A stretch of 29,420 nucleotides of DNA, from NCBI GenBank assembly GCA_016206405.1, contig JACQRQ010000044.1, positions 1 through 29,420 on the forward strand, read 5' to 3'. The notes below the pieces were generated by a model. That model made no database searches. It was given only the letters and a program-made list of their open reading frames with translations, and was not told the origin of the DNA. Made by a program: the position numbers and the translations under genes. Source of the stretch: Elusimicrobiota bacterium. Lineage in GTDB: Bacteria > Elusimicrobiota > Elusimicrobia > O2-12-FULL-59-9. This document shows positions 20,938 through 29,405 of the stretch, piece after piece (the first letter of the stretch is position 1; each line of letters opens with the position of its first letter).

Positions 20938-22109
20938 TCATATATTTTAATCACTTCGCCGGCTATTTTGTCCATTGAAAATTCAGCCGCGGCGAATTTG
21001 CGCGCGTTGTTGCCAAGCCTCGCCGCCAGGTCCGGCTGCCGGAGGACGAGGAGGATTTTTTCAACGGCCTCGCCGCGATCGGCGGGATCAAACAGCAGCC
21101 CGGTCTGGCCTTCCCGCAAATTCTCTTTGGCCCCGCCGACGCGGCTGGCCAGGACCGTCAGCCCGCAGGCCATGGACTCCAACAGGGCGTTGGATAGGCC
21201 TTCGGAAACGGAGGGCAGGACGAAAATATCCGCGGCGTGATAATAGGGAAGTATGTCGCTGGTCGCCGCGCGGACGCTGGCCCGGCCCTCCAGCCCGAGC
21301 GACTTTATTTTTTCTTTAAGACGGCTCTCTTCGGGGCCGGAGCCGACCATGTGAAATTGGGCCGGCAGTCCGGCCTGCCCGACGGCGCTCGCCCAGTCCT
21401 CCATGAATTCGGCCAAACGCTTTTCGGCGGAGAGCCGGCCCACGAAAAGAAAGGCCGGCTCCGGGCCCCAGCCCATCTTGTGGCGCGCCGCGGTTTTTTC
21501 CTTGAGCATCGGGGGACGGTAGGTCCGTGTGTTGATTCCGTTGGGCAGGAAATGGGCCGGGCAGTCCGCCAGGCCGACGTCCGCCAACTCCTGGATCATG
21601 TCTCTGGTGACGGCCAGAAAGCGCGGGCGCAGGCGCCGGAAAGCGGCCAGCTTCAAGCGGCCGAGAAAAGACTTATGGGCGAAGGTGAGCTCGCCCACGC
21701 CCCTGCCGCCGCCGAGCTTGACCACGACCCCCTTTCCGAGGCGGCGCCCCATCCACGCCGCCGCTACGGCCGGCGAGCCGCCAAGGTGGACATGGATCAC
21801 GTCATAGCGGCGCCTGTGCCGGAAAAGATAAGCGGCGCATGCCGCCATAAAACCCAGGGAGTTGATCGCCTGAAGCCAGGACGGCAGGCCGTGGCGGCTG
21901 GCCGGCGCGCTCAAGCGCCGCACCGCGACGCCTCCCACGCTTTCCCGGCGGGCGGTTCGCGGCAGCCGGCGGGTCAAGACCGTCACCCCGAGCCCTTTTT
22001 CCATGAGCGCTTGGGAGAGCTCCAGCGCCTGTTTTTCGGCTCCGCCGATATAGGGATGGAAGCTCGCGCTCAACATCACAACGGACATGGGGGAGGAGTC
22101 CGTTTTCAT
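20901..22109 (-). CDS. GT4-family glycosyltransferase (GT-B, retaining) with repeat-derived C-terminus
   Basis: This 402-residue glycosyltransferase has an N-terminal GT4 domain with SFHPYIGGAEKQ (glycine-rich acceptor loop), VIHVHLGG, the hinge VGRLSAEKRL, and the retaining E-x7-E motif in SEGLSNALLESMACG. The start at 22109 (MKTDSSPMSVVML) gives a four-base ATGA overlap with the preceding UPF0104-like gene. A second Met seven codons later is possible. The very long open frame upstream to 22679 is a shadow of that gene. The last residues (about 25 codons from IYERERE onward) run into the octamer repeat: EVVE and the TGA-TAG tandem stops are encoded by repeat units, suggesting that the repeat invaded or replaced the original 3' end. 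The donor is unknown. Confidence 0.88.
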   Translation of the reverse strand: MKTDSSPMSVVMLSASFHPYIGGAEKQALELSQALMEKGLGVTVLTRRLPRTARRESVGGVAVRRLSAPASRHGLPSWLQAINSLGFMAACAAYLFRHRRRYDVIHVHLGGSPAVAAAWMGRRLGKGVVVKLGGGRGVGELTFAHKSFLGRLKLAAFRRLRPRFLAVTRDMIQELADVGLADCPAHFLPNGINTRTYRPPMLKEKTAARHKMGWGPEPAFLFVGRLSAEKRLAEFMEDWASAVGQAGLPAQFHMVGSGPEESRLKEKIKSLGLEGRASVRAATSDILPYYHAADIFVLPSVSEGLSNALLESMACGLTVLASRVGGAKENLREGQTGLLFDPADRGEAVEKILLVLRQPDLAARLGNNARKFAAAEFSMDKIAGEVIKIYEREREVRGEVVE

Positions 22110-23098
22110 CTTTGCTCCTCCAGTTTTTTCCATAATCCTCCCAGGGAGCTCCCGGTCTGATAGAGAAAAAGAAGCCCGAGGAAGGTGATAAAAAGATAGT
22201 TGGTCATGTGCTGAAATCCCGCGTAGGCAAGGCTCAGGTCGGCGGAAAGATCCAGGTGAGCCAGCACCCGGCTGACCGCAAATTCCATGGTCCCGAAATA
22301 ACCTGGGACGGCGGGAAGCAGCGTGCTGGCGCCGGCGACCGCCAACAGCACGATGGAGCGGGGATAGCTGATCCACGCTTCCAGGGCCATGGCTTTGGCG
22401 GCCCAATAGTACATGCCGGCCACGTTGAGCCAGGCGGCGGCGCTCAGCGCGAAAATGGGGGCCGCCGTGGAAAACCTTTTCAAGGCTGCGGCGCCGATGG
22501 CGCATTCCTCCGCGAGTTTGGCAAGGCGGGCATGGCGGCCGATCCAGGCGCGCAGCGGCGTTTCTTTCTTCAGCAGCGCTTGCGACCAGCACGCGGCGGC
22601 CAAAAAAACGGCGAGCGCGGCGACCAGCAGCCCGGCCGTCCGGCGGGCGTGGATGAGCCACGCGGAGGCCGGCCACCAAAACGAGGCCGCGCAGAAAAGT
22701 CCGAGAATAAACATGGAGTCCAAGACGCGCTCGATCAGGATGGTGGATAGGGCCGTCAGGACGGGGACTTTAAGCTCCCTGGAGGCCAGGTATCCCCGCC
22801 CTAATTCTCCCAGCCGCAGCGGCAGCACGTTGTTGAGAGCCAGGCCGATGGTCAGCAGGCGGGACAGAGGAAAGATTTTGACGGTGGAGTCTTGAGGCAG
22901 GAGGAGCTTCCAGCGCCAGGCGCGCAAAAACAAATCCAGGCACATGGCCGCGATAAAGGGGACAATCCACAAGACTTTGATTTTGGAAAACGTCTCCAAA
23001 AAAGCGGCCGGATGGATATGGCGCGCGGCGAAAAAGAGAAAAACCCCGCTGCAGGCGAAGCCGACGGCAAGAGAGCGGGCGGTTTTGCTTGTCGTCAT
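22106..23098 (-). CDS. UPF0104/LPG-synthase-TM-like flippase-domain membrane protein
   Basis: This is a 330-residue integral membrane protein with about eight hydrophobic helices, matching the layout of the lysylphosphatidylglycerol synthetase transmembrane (UPF0104, AglD2-like) family. Features seen are FSKIKVLWIVPFI near residue 40, LRAWRWKLLL, LTIGLALNNVLPLRLGELGRGYLASR (Asn-Asn-x-Leu-Pro and Arg-Leu-Gly-Glu, the most conserved family stretch) and AVPGYFGTMEFAV. The soluble LPG synthase domain is absent. Such proteins occur next to glycosyltransferases and may move lipids or lipid-linked sugars. The start at 23098 overlaps the upstream stop by four bases; the longer frame to 23206 is a shadow of the YfhO-like gene. 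Confidence 0.82.
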   Translation of the reverse strand: MTTSKTARSLAVGFACSGVFLFFAARHIHPAAFLETFSKIKVLWIVPFIAAMCLDLFLRAWRWKLLLPQDSTVKIFPLSRLLTIGLALNNVLPLRLGELGRGYLASRELKVPVLTALSTILIERVLDSMFILGLFCAASFWWPASAWLIHARRTAGLLVAALAVFLAAACWSQALLKKETPLRAWIGRHARLAKLAEECAIGAAALKRFSTAAPIFALSAAAWLNVAGMYYWAAKAMALEAWISYPRSIVLLAVAGASTLLPAVPGYFGTMEFAVSRVLAHLDLSADLSLAYAGFQHMTNYLFITFLGLLFLYQTGSSLGGLWKKLEEQR

Positions 23099-25035
23099 AG
23101 GCTGAAGAGTTCCCGCCGCAGGTTCTCGGGCAGGCGGCCGTTTTCGACCAGGGCGCCGATGACGAGCAGCCAGGCCGCCAGGCTCAAGGCGATGGCCCAG
23201 CGCCAAAGCGGCGGGAAAAAGCGAAGGTGAATGCGCAAAGTCCGGTCGTCGCCGGCGCCGGACCGGAAGAGTTGGGAGTCCGTCAAGGATACGGACTGTA
23301 GAAATTCGTTAAAGAGCTCGACCTTGAGCTTGACCCCGTTGCCCCAGGCCGACCAGCCCGGATAAAAGGCCTGCGAGAAAATGGCTTTTTTCGGCGCCGC
23401 GGAAAGGGCGGCGTCCACCACCCAATGCTCCGGAGTCGCCGGCTGCTGCCGGATGTCCGCTTTCCCCGCGTCGCCTTCGAAATAAACGAGCGGCAGAGCC
23501 CGCTTGTTTTCGTAGATATAGGCGAGCCCCTCGGGGTCTTCCAGGAGCGCTTTCTTGTCCTTTATTCGCGCCGGGCTCAGGTAATACCTCAGGCTTATGA
23601 GCGACATCTCGGGAGAGTCGAATTTGGAAATAAAGGTGCGGCTTCCGTCGGCGCTCGGCGTCCCCTCGCTCTTGGAAACGTAATCGGCGCAGCGCGCCAG
23701 GTAGTAGGCCTCGTAGCCGGTGGCGTTTAAAAAGCGGTAAAGCATCGCCTTGTTGGGATTTGGAATCTCGGGGCTGGTGGCGGACCTGAAGCCGGGGCGC
23801 TGCAGCGGCGCGACGACCTCCGGCCTCGGCTTTAAATAGGCGCCGATGGGCTCCCGGTAGATGAATTTTTTGGCCCACGGAAACAGGTCCGCGAAGACAA
23901 GCGCGATCATCAACGCCGTTAACGGCCAACGCGTTCCTTTCAGCGGCAGGCGGCTCCAACCGAAGGCCGCGGCCATCAGCAAGCCCCACAGGGGAATCTG
24001 GACGAAGCGCGCCGAGACGCGCATGAGCTTAAACGGCGGCACGGAGGTGATTTGAGGGAAAATGACGTTGTTGGTCCCGAGAGCCAGGAACAGACCCGCG
24101 CCGATGACCACAGCCAAAAGAAGCCCCTGCCGCTTTGCCTTCCAAAGGCCGTAGATTCCCAGGACCAGGGGAATGAGGCCGATATAGACGACCGCCATTT
24201 CGTAAAACTCCGACGGGAAATCATAAAAGCTGCCGTCGATGGGATTGCCCATCGCGTTTGGATTGAGCGCCGTTAAAAGGTGGGTCCAATGCAGGGAATA
24301 GGCGGCGGAAAAAACGGAAGGCCATTTTGTCCGAACCGACTGGCTCAAAAACTCAAGGGTGGGCAGGTATTGGGCGGCCGACAGCGCCGCGCCGAGCATG
24401 AGGCTTTTGAGGAAGAAGGGCCAGCAGAAACGTTTTAGCACGGCGATGTAGAGAGCCATGCCGGCCAGGCTCGCCAGCATGAATTGCGGGTGGCCCGAGA
24501 GGGCCTGCAAACCGAAGACCGCGCCCAGAAATAGGACGCATTCGGATTCCAGCGCGAGCCAGCACCAAGGCACGAAGCTTAGACAGCTCAGGAGGGTGGG
24601 CACTCCCTGGGAAACCCGGTAAACCAGGATCGGGGAAAAGGTGTAGGCGGCGGCCAGCAAAAAAGCGCCCGCGCGGGGAATAGACCAACTCCTCAGAAGA
24701 AGAAACATGCCCAAGCCCGCGAAAAAAAAGTGAAAAAACCAATTCCAATTGAACGCCGCGATCAAGGGCGAAAAAAAGAAAAGCGTGGAGGCGGGATAAA
24801 ACAGCGCGGCCTGGGAGTTGGCCAGAAGCGGAGTGCCGGCGAAGATATAAGGATTCCACAGAGGCAGGCGGCCTTCTTGAAGCGTGGAGACGACCAGGTG
24901 CCGGAGAGGATAATGGTAGGCGTAGATGTCGCCGAAGCTGCCGGGCATATCCTCAAAAGACCAGAGATACGGGCTCAAAAAAAGAGCGACGGCGGCCGCC
25001 AAAAGCCCGATGAAGATGAAGTCCTTTTTTTGCAT
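23095..25035 (-). CDS. YfhO-like GT-C membrane protein
   Basis: This 646-residue polytopic protein has many helices in its first ~400 residues, a large outer domain (about 405-600) and a final helix (about 610-635). The stretch GRLPLWNPYIFAGTPLLANS (55-75) is characteristic of the YfhO family, and SFGDIYAYHYPLR before it holds the acidic residue of the first outer loop expected of GT-C enzymes. YfhO proteins in Firmicutes are implicated in glycosylation of teichoic acids; here it would modify a surface glycan or glycolipid using a polyprenyl-linked sugar, which is inference. It is preceded by a strong AAGGAG ten bases upstream and overlaps the next gene by four bases. Confidence 0.83.
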   Translation of the reverse strand: MQKKDFIFIGLLAAAVALFLSPYLWSFEDMPGSFGDIYAYHYPLRHLVVSTLQEGRLPLWNPYIFAGTPLLANSQAALFYPASTLFFFSPLIAAFNWNWFFHFFFAGLGMFLLLRSWSIPRAGAFLLAAAYTFSPILVYRVSQGVPTLLSCLSFVPWCWLALESECVLFLGAVFGLQALSGHPQFMLASLAGMALYIAVLKRFCWPFFLKSLMLGAALSAAQYLPTLEFLSQSVRTKWPSVFSAAYSLHWTHLLTALNPNAMGNPIDGSFYDFPSEFYEMAVVYIGLIPLVLGIYGLWKAKRQGLLLAVVIGAGLFLALGTNNVIFPQITSVPPFKLMRVSARFVQIPLWGLLMAAAFGWSRLPLKGTRWPLTALMIALVFADLFPWAKKFIYREPIGAYLKPRPEVVAPLQRPGFRSATSPEIPNPNKAMLYRFLNATGYEAYYLARCADYVSKSEGTPSADGSRTFISKFDSPEMSLISLRYYLSPARIKDKKALLEDPEGLAYIYENKRALPLVYFEGDAGKADIRQQPATPEHWVVDAALSAAPKKAIFSQAFYPGWSAWGNGVKLKVELFNEFLQSVSLTDSQLFRSGAGDDRTLRIHLRFFPPLWRWAIALSLAAWLLVIGALVENGRLPENLRRELFSL

Positions 25036-25045
25036 GCGGTTGCGG

Positions 25046-25051
25046 CTCCTT
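25046..25051 (-). promoter_or_regulatory. Shine-Dalgarno AAGGAG of the YfhO-like gene
   Basis: AAGGAG on the minus strand ends ten bases before the ATG at 25035 and begins just after the stop of the O-antigen ligase gene (25057-25055). It supports the chosen start. Confidence 0.75.
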
Positions 25052-25054
25052 CGC

Positions 25055-26509
25055 TCATTCGGTCAGCCACGGGATGTACCGGCGAGCTTGCCGGAGGGTT
25101 TCCCGGGCTTGCTCGGCTTGACCGAGATGCTTCTGCAGGTCGGCCAAATCCTTCCAGCTCTTCGGCCGATAGGGATTGAGGCGGGCCCCGCGCTCCTGCC
25201 AATCCAGCTTGCGCTGAAAATCCGGAGTCAGTTGGGCCATGAGGAGATAGGCGTCCGGCTGCCTGGGCGCCAGGCGCGCCGCCTCCTGCAACAAGGAAAG
25301 GGCGCGCGGCAGGTCGCGGGTATCCGAGTATATTTCCCTGGCTTTCATCAGTTTGCGCTGCGCCCTCCACGGCGCGACGATAAACCCGCCCATAAAAACC
25401 GCCGCGCAGAGAGCGCCCGCCAATAGCCAGGGTTTGCGCGGGCCGGGGATATTGAGGTGTTCGCTGCTTTCGGGCTGCGTGTACGCCACGAGATAACAGA
25501 ACAGCCAGAAATTGGACGGGATGGACAGGGTGAAATCGCCCAGCGAGTGGATCACGGCCGCCAGAAGGGCCACCTTGCGCGCTTTATTGAGATTGCGGAC
25601 GGCGGAGGCGATAAAGGTCAGCCACAGAGCCGTGGCAGGCAAGCCCCACTCCGCCGCCCACTCCAGAACGGCTTGGTGCGCGTAGAGGCTGCCCATGCCC
25701 TTTTCAGGAGAGAGGACCTTGAAGGCCGGAAGCAGGTACGCGAAGGTGCCCGGTCCAAATCCCAGCAGAGGGCGCGTTAGGCTCATGCGTCCGGCCGCCA
25801 GCCACCAATGCCACCGGTGCGCCAGCGAATCTCCCGCCAGCTTGTCGAGCGCGGAAAGCAGGCACAGCGCGCCGACGCTCAGTCCCACCCAGAACAGTAT
25901 CTTTTTTCTTCGAAACAAGAAGTAAAGGATGAGGGCGCAGGAAAGGCTGAGCCAGGCGCCCACGGAGCCGGTCCACCATAGGGCCGCGAGCAGCCCGGCC
26001 AGCAAAACAACGTCGTTCCATAAATAGCTCAGAGGAACGGCCATCACAAGAAAACCGGCGTAGGCGTTGGCGGTGACCAGCGTGCTGGGGGGAAAGTGCT
26101 CGTAGGCTTGCGCGGGGGCCTCCCATCTTTGCTGCACGCTCAAGACCAGCAAAATCCAGACCATCATGTGCAGGGCTTTATCGATCTGGCGGCGCTGCTC
26201 CTGGCGCATGAGGGGCAAGGCCCAAAGCAGGAAAAGCCCGTTGAAAACGTTGAGGCCGTGGACCGCGCTCACGCCGTAGAGAGGGCTGAAATAAATCGAG
26301 GCGGCCGCCAGCGCCGCCAGGCTCCAGAGCTTTTTCCGGTAAGCATGGTCATGCACCGGGAAAGTGCCGGTGAGTATTTTAAACGAAAACCAAAGCAGAG
26401 CGCCGCCCAGGGTCGCCATGTGAATCAGCGTTTGAGCCCACAGGTCCCAGGAACCGCGCAAAATGGGAGCCAAAAATAAGATGCAGGTGATTGTAATCGA
26501 AAGGATCAA
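25055..26509 (-). CDS. O-antigen ligase/polymerase family (WaaL/Wzy_C) with C-terminal helical repeats
   Basis: This is a 484-residue protein with about 10-12 membrane helices, the large periplasmic loop of the Wzy_C/WaaL family around GRMSLTRPLLGFGPGTFAYLLP (about 265-290; the G-x-GPG-x-F signature is common to ligases and polymerases), and His/Arg residues such as AHRWHWW just before it. After the last helix (about 365-385) a soluble region of about 95 residues resembles TPR repeats (LPRALSLLQEAARLAPRQPD and RARLNPYRPKSWKDL-type helices). It either polymerises repeat units or transfers the glycan to a lipid or protein acceptor. The start overlaps the PorV-like gene's stop by four bases, so its translation is coupled to that of an outer-membrane protein. 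Confidence 0.85.
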   Translation of the reverse strand: MILSITITCILFLAPILRGSWDLWAQTLIHMATLGGALLWFSFKILTGTFPVHDHAYRKKLWSLAALAAASIYFSPLYGVSAVHGLNVFNGLFLLWALPLMRQEQRRQIDKALHMMVWILLVLSVQQRWEAPAQAYEHFPPSTLVTANAYAGFLVMAVPLSYLWNDVVLLAGLLAALWWTGSVGAWLSLSCALILYFLFRRKKILFWVGLSVGALCLLSALDKLAGDSLAHRWHWWLAAGRMSLTRPLLGFGPGTFAYLLPAFKVLSPEKGMGSLYAHQAVLEWAAEWGLPATALWLTFIASAVRNLNKARKVALLAAVIHSLGDFTLSIPSNFWLFCYLVAYTQPESSEHLNIPGPRKPWLLAGALCAAVFMGGFIVAPWRAQRKLMKAREIYSDTRDLPRALSLLQEAARLAPRQPDAYLLMAQLTPDFQRKLDWQERGARLNPYRPKSWKDLADLQKHLGQAEQARETLRQARRYIPWLTE

Positions 26510-27537
26510 AACTTAAACCCTAAGGAGATTCGGTGGGTGTCCGAAAAGTCGCCATAGGAGACGAAGGCGTAATCCATGGTCATCAAGACGAGTTTGTTGG
26601 ATTTGATATCCTGTTCCGCTTCTTCCATATTTCTTTCCCACCACGGGGTGCCTTCCTCGGCCCAGCCTCCGGCGCCTCCGCCGAGCAAGCTTTGGACGCT
26701 GACGCCGAGCGAAACGCCCGCGGCGGAGCCGATATTTTTCATTTCCTGGTAGCCGGCGCGGAGAGCGAAATTGGGCGCCGTTTTCCACTCGACGCCGAAG
26801 TGGGGCTTGAAGTCGGCGTCGTAGGCCTTTTCACCCTCCACCGAGACGGTGATTTTAGGCGAATACAGAGCGATGCCGGCCCGCAGATTGCGCGGCAGCG
26901 GGTTTTCGACCCCGTCGATGTCGAGCGAGGGGCCCACATTTTGAAGCGCGGCGCCGAAGGCGAAGCCCGAGTTCTTGTATTGAATGCCGAAGTCCGCCGC
27001 CATCTCCGAGCCGGTGACGTCGGCCAGTTTCTGCTTGATCATTTTGATATTGGCGCCGGCGGATAAGTGGGATGTTAAGTAAAAGGCGTATCCCAGAGAG
27101 CCGGCCAGGGCGTTGGCGGTCAGATCCCCCGTGGGTTGTTTGGCGGCGGTATAGCCTTCGATTCCGGGCACGTTAAAATAGGTGAAGCTTGCCCCCAGGG
27201 CGCCGTGTTCCGGAGATAGGGGGACGATGCAGCTTGCAAATTGAGTCGTGATGTTTTCGATGAACTGCGTATGATTGAGCTGGACCTCCCGGTACTCGGC
27301 GCGGACCATGCCGGCCGGGTTCCACCAAAGGGAGTTGGCGTCGTCGGCGACGGCCGTGAAGGCTCCGCCCATGCCGATGGGACGCGCTCCCTGCTCCATG
27401 CGTAAAAAGACCGCGGTGGCCGCGCCGTTGTCGGCTCCGGCGTGGGCTTCGGGGGGAAGGCCGGCCTGCAGGCACGCGGCGGCGAGGAGCAAAATCGCCG
27501 TCCATCGACGCCCCCGCTTGCCGATCTCTTTGGTCAT
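26506..27537 (-). CDS. PorV/PorQ-family outer-membrane beta-barrel protein
   Basis: This 343-residue protein has a Sec signal peptide (positive start KEIGKRGRR, hydrophobic core, cleavage likely after AHA near residue 33). The mature start reads FLRMEQGARPIGMGGAFTAVADDANSLWWNPAG, the hallmark of PorV/PorQ and FadL-like barrels. The body alternates polar and hydrophobic residues in beta-strand style and ends in the outer-membrane signature Phe (SLGFKF). An acidic loop of about 35 residues (GGAGGWAEEGTPWWERNMEEAEQDIK) interrupts the last strands. In T9SS, PorV carries cargo from the translocon to the attachment complex. Here it lies immediately downstream of a cargo-like gene (ATGA overlap) and upstream of an O-antigen ligase. 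Other T9SS genes are not in the window, so a PorQ-like or unrelated barrel role is possible. Confidence 0.85.
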   Translation of the reverse strand: MTKEIGKRGRRWTAILLLAAACLQAGLPPEAHAGADNGAATAVFLRMEQGARPIGMGGAFTAVADDANSLWWNPAGMVRAEYREVQLNHTQFIENITTQFASCIVPLSPEHGALGASFTYFNVPGIEGYTAAKQPTGDLTANALAGSLGYAFYLTSHLSAGANIKMIKQKLADVTGSEMAADFGIQYKNSGFAFGAALQNVGPSLDIDGVENPLPRNLRAGIALYSPKITVSVEGEKAYDADFKPHFGVEWKTAPNFALRAGYQEMKNIGSAAGVSLGVSVQSLLGGGAGGWAEEGTPWWERNMEEAEQDIKSNKLVLMTMDYAFVSYGDFSDTHRISLGFKF

Positions 27538-29405
27538 TGAATCACCATCAGCTTTTTGACCGCGCTGAATTTCTCAGAGCCCGTTTGCGCCGTCGCCCGG
27601 ATGAGGTAAACGCCGCTGCCCACCTTATTGCCGTAGTCGTTGACGAGGCTCCACAGCAAGGTGTTGGTCCCGGAGCTCAGGCCCGTCGTCCTCTGATGGA
27701 AAATCTTTTCTCCGAGCACGGTGAATACGTCGAGGTCCACGTTGGAACTGCCGCCCAAAACGATGTCGATGCTGACGGGGGCCGAACGGGCGGGGTTTGG
27801 ATAGGGGACCATGTCCCGCTTGAAAGTTTCGGCCGTCACGGTCGTGACGGCGCCGACGCCCGGAGCGATGATGAAGGTGATGGTCTGCAGCGAGGCGATG
27901 TTGCCGCTTCCATCCTGCGGAACGACGCTGATCGTGTAGGTGTCGGTGCTGCTTTGCGCCGCGGTCGGGGTGAAGGTGACCGTGCTTCCCGATATGGAAA
28001 CGGCCCCCGCGATGGCGCCGGCGGCCGTGCGGCTTAAGGAAACAGTGGTAGCCGCCGCGCCGGAGCCCGACGCCTCGTTGAGTATGATGGTGATGGAAGC
28101 GAATGTGCCCGAGGCCAGCGTGTCGCCGCCGCTCAGCGAGACGCTTTGCGAGTCGGCGCGAATCTGGGAGATCGAGGGGGCGGTGTTGTCGGTGGCGGTT
28201 TGCGCGGCGGTGCGGTCCACCGGCAGGGTCCCATGGATGAGGCCGTCGTTGTCGGACGTGTCGAGGGCTTGGTTGCCGAAGCCGTCCTTGGCGGAGAGCC
28301 CGATGCTGTAGACCCCCGTCGAGACCGACACGCCCGTGGAATCGGTGCCGTTCCAGGACTCCGCGTAGGTGCCGGCTTTGCGGTTGAAGGTCAGAACGGA
28401 GATGACGCTTACGGTGGTCGTGTCGATGGCGGTGCCGGCGGCGTTGAGGGCCTGGACATCGCCGCTGGAGTCCAGGGTGAACTGCCGCCCGGGCTTGGCG
28501 ATGACGATGCGCACCACCGCGTCGCCGGTGATGGTGTAGTTGACGGTGGCCAGGTCGTTGGTCGGCGTCAAACCCACGGTCGTCAGGTTCATCACGCGTA
28601 TGACGTCCACCGGCACGGTGAAAACGTCCGCGTAGCGCGTGGCGGGGCTTAAAAGGGGGTTGGTGATCACGAAGTGGGCGAAGTACAGGCCGTTTGGCAC
28701 CACCGTCCCGGAGGAGTCCCGGCTGTACCAGGTCTCTTGGTTGGAAAATCCGGTGAGGGTCTCGCCGGAGCGGGGGGTGTGGTCGACGACGATGGTGGTG
28801 GTCGAGAAATTACCCGTGGGAAACCGGAAACCGTTGCCGTCCCGGGTGAACTGAGTGCCGGGGGGGTGGATTCTCATCGTCACTTCCGCGTCGGCATCCA
28901 GAAAGTATCTGAAGTTCCAAAGCTGGTTGAAGCCGAGCTGCGAGTTGCTGCCGTCGGTGCGGTTGATGGCGTTGTGGTTTCCCCCGGCGACGTCGTGCAG
29001 GAAGGAGTGGCAGAGGATGTTGGAGGCGTCGAAAATGCCCCCGGTCGTGCTGGATGCGACGATGACCGCGCAGAAGGAGCCTGGTCCTGTGCTGATGGTC
29101 ACGCTCAGGCCGGTGGTGCCGTTATGCGTGTAGGAGGTGGTTCCGCCGACGAGCGGGTTGACGTCCAGGCCGAATTTAGTGAGAAGGAAATACCGTCCGG
29201 CCGGAGTGCCCGTGTCGTCCGAGACCCCTTCCCAGCTCGCCGTGAACAGGCTCGCGTCGTTGTTGGAAACGAGAGAGATGAAATCGAAATTGGCCTTGAC
29301 CGCCGGGGGGGAGAGGAGCAGAAAAATAAAAAGCCCCAGGGCGCATGTCCCCGCGGCTTTCCAAACTCTTAAGGCGCCGGCAAAGAATTCCTTTGCGTGC
29401 TTCAT
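27534..29405 (-). CDS. Large secreted protein with FlgD-like Ig domains and T9SS-type C-terminal domain
   Basis: From the Met at 29405 this is a 623-residue exported protein. A signal peptide (MKHAKEFF then a core through LFIFLLLSPP, likely cleavage after VKA) is followed by beta-rich, Thr/Ser/Gly-rich domains. Two stretches resemble FlgD-type Ig modules (about 190-260 with NGLYFAHFVITN, and about 300-385 with STGVYSIGLSAKDGFGN). A bacterial Ig-like domain (about 410-515) follows, then a last ~95-residue domain with YPNPAR, DVFTVLGEKIF, GSGVYLIRA and the end KKLMVIQ, which matches T9SS type A C-terminal sorting domains. A GTG four codons upstream (29417) and more open frame reach the window edge, so the true start could lie outside. 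Its stop overlaps the PorV-like gene by four bases. Function of the exported part is unknown. Confidence 0.8.
   Translation of the reverse strand: MKHAKEFFAGALRVWKAAGTCALGLFIFLLLSPPAVKANFDFISLVSNNDASLFTASWEGVSDDTGTPAGRYFLLTKFGLDVNPLVGGTTSYTHNGTTGLSVTISTGPGSFCAVIVASSTTGGIFDASNILCHSFLHDVAGGNHNAINRTDGSNSQLGFNQLWNFRYFLDADAEVTMRIHPPGTQFTRDGNGFRFPTGNFSTTTIVVDHTPRSGETLTGFSNQETWYSRDSSGTVVPNGLYFAHFVITNPLLSPATRYADVFTVPVDVIRVMNLTTVGLTPTNDLATVNYTITGDAVVRIVIAKPGRQFTLDSSGDVQALNAAGTAIDTTTVSVISVLTFNRKAGTYAESWNGTDSTGVSVSTGVYSIGLSAKDGFGNQALDTSDNDGLIHGTLPVDRTAAQTATDNTAPSISQIRADSQSVSLSGGDTLASGTFASITIILNEASGSGAAATTVSLSRTAAGAIAGAVSISGSTVTFTPTAAQSSTDTYTISVVPQDGSGNIASLQTITFIIAPGVGAVTTVTAETFKRDMVPYPNPARSAPVSIDIVLGGSSNVDLDVFTVLGEKIFHQRTTGLSSGTNTLLWSLVNDYGNKVGSGVYLIRATAQTGSEKFSAVKKLMVIQ

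Noticed and set aside
21237..22160. 307-codon plus-strand open frame opposite the GT4 gene
   Set aside because: The minus-strand frame has full GT4 motifs; this one is compositional (Arg/Ala/Gly/His-rich) with no domain pattern.
22110..22679. N-terminal extension of the GT4 gene to 592 residues
   Set aside because: The added part is an out-of-frame reading of the UPF0104-like gene; the internal ATG at 22109 makes a normal ATGA overlap and starts the GT4 fold.
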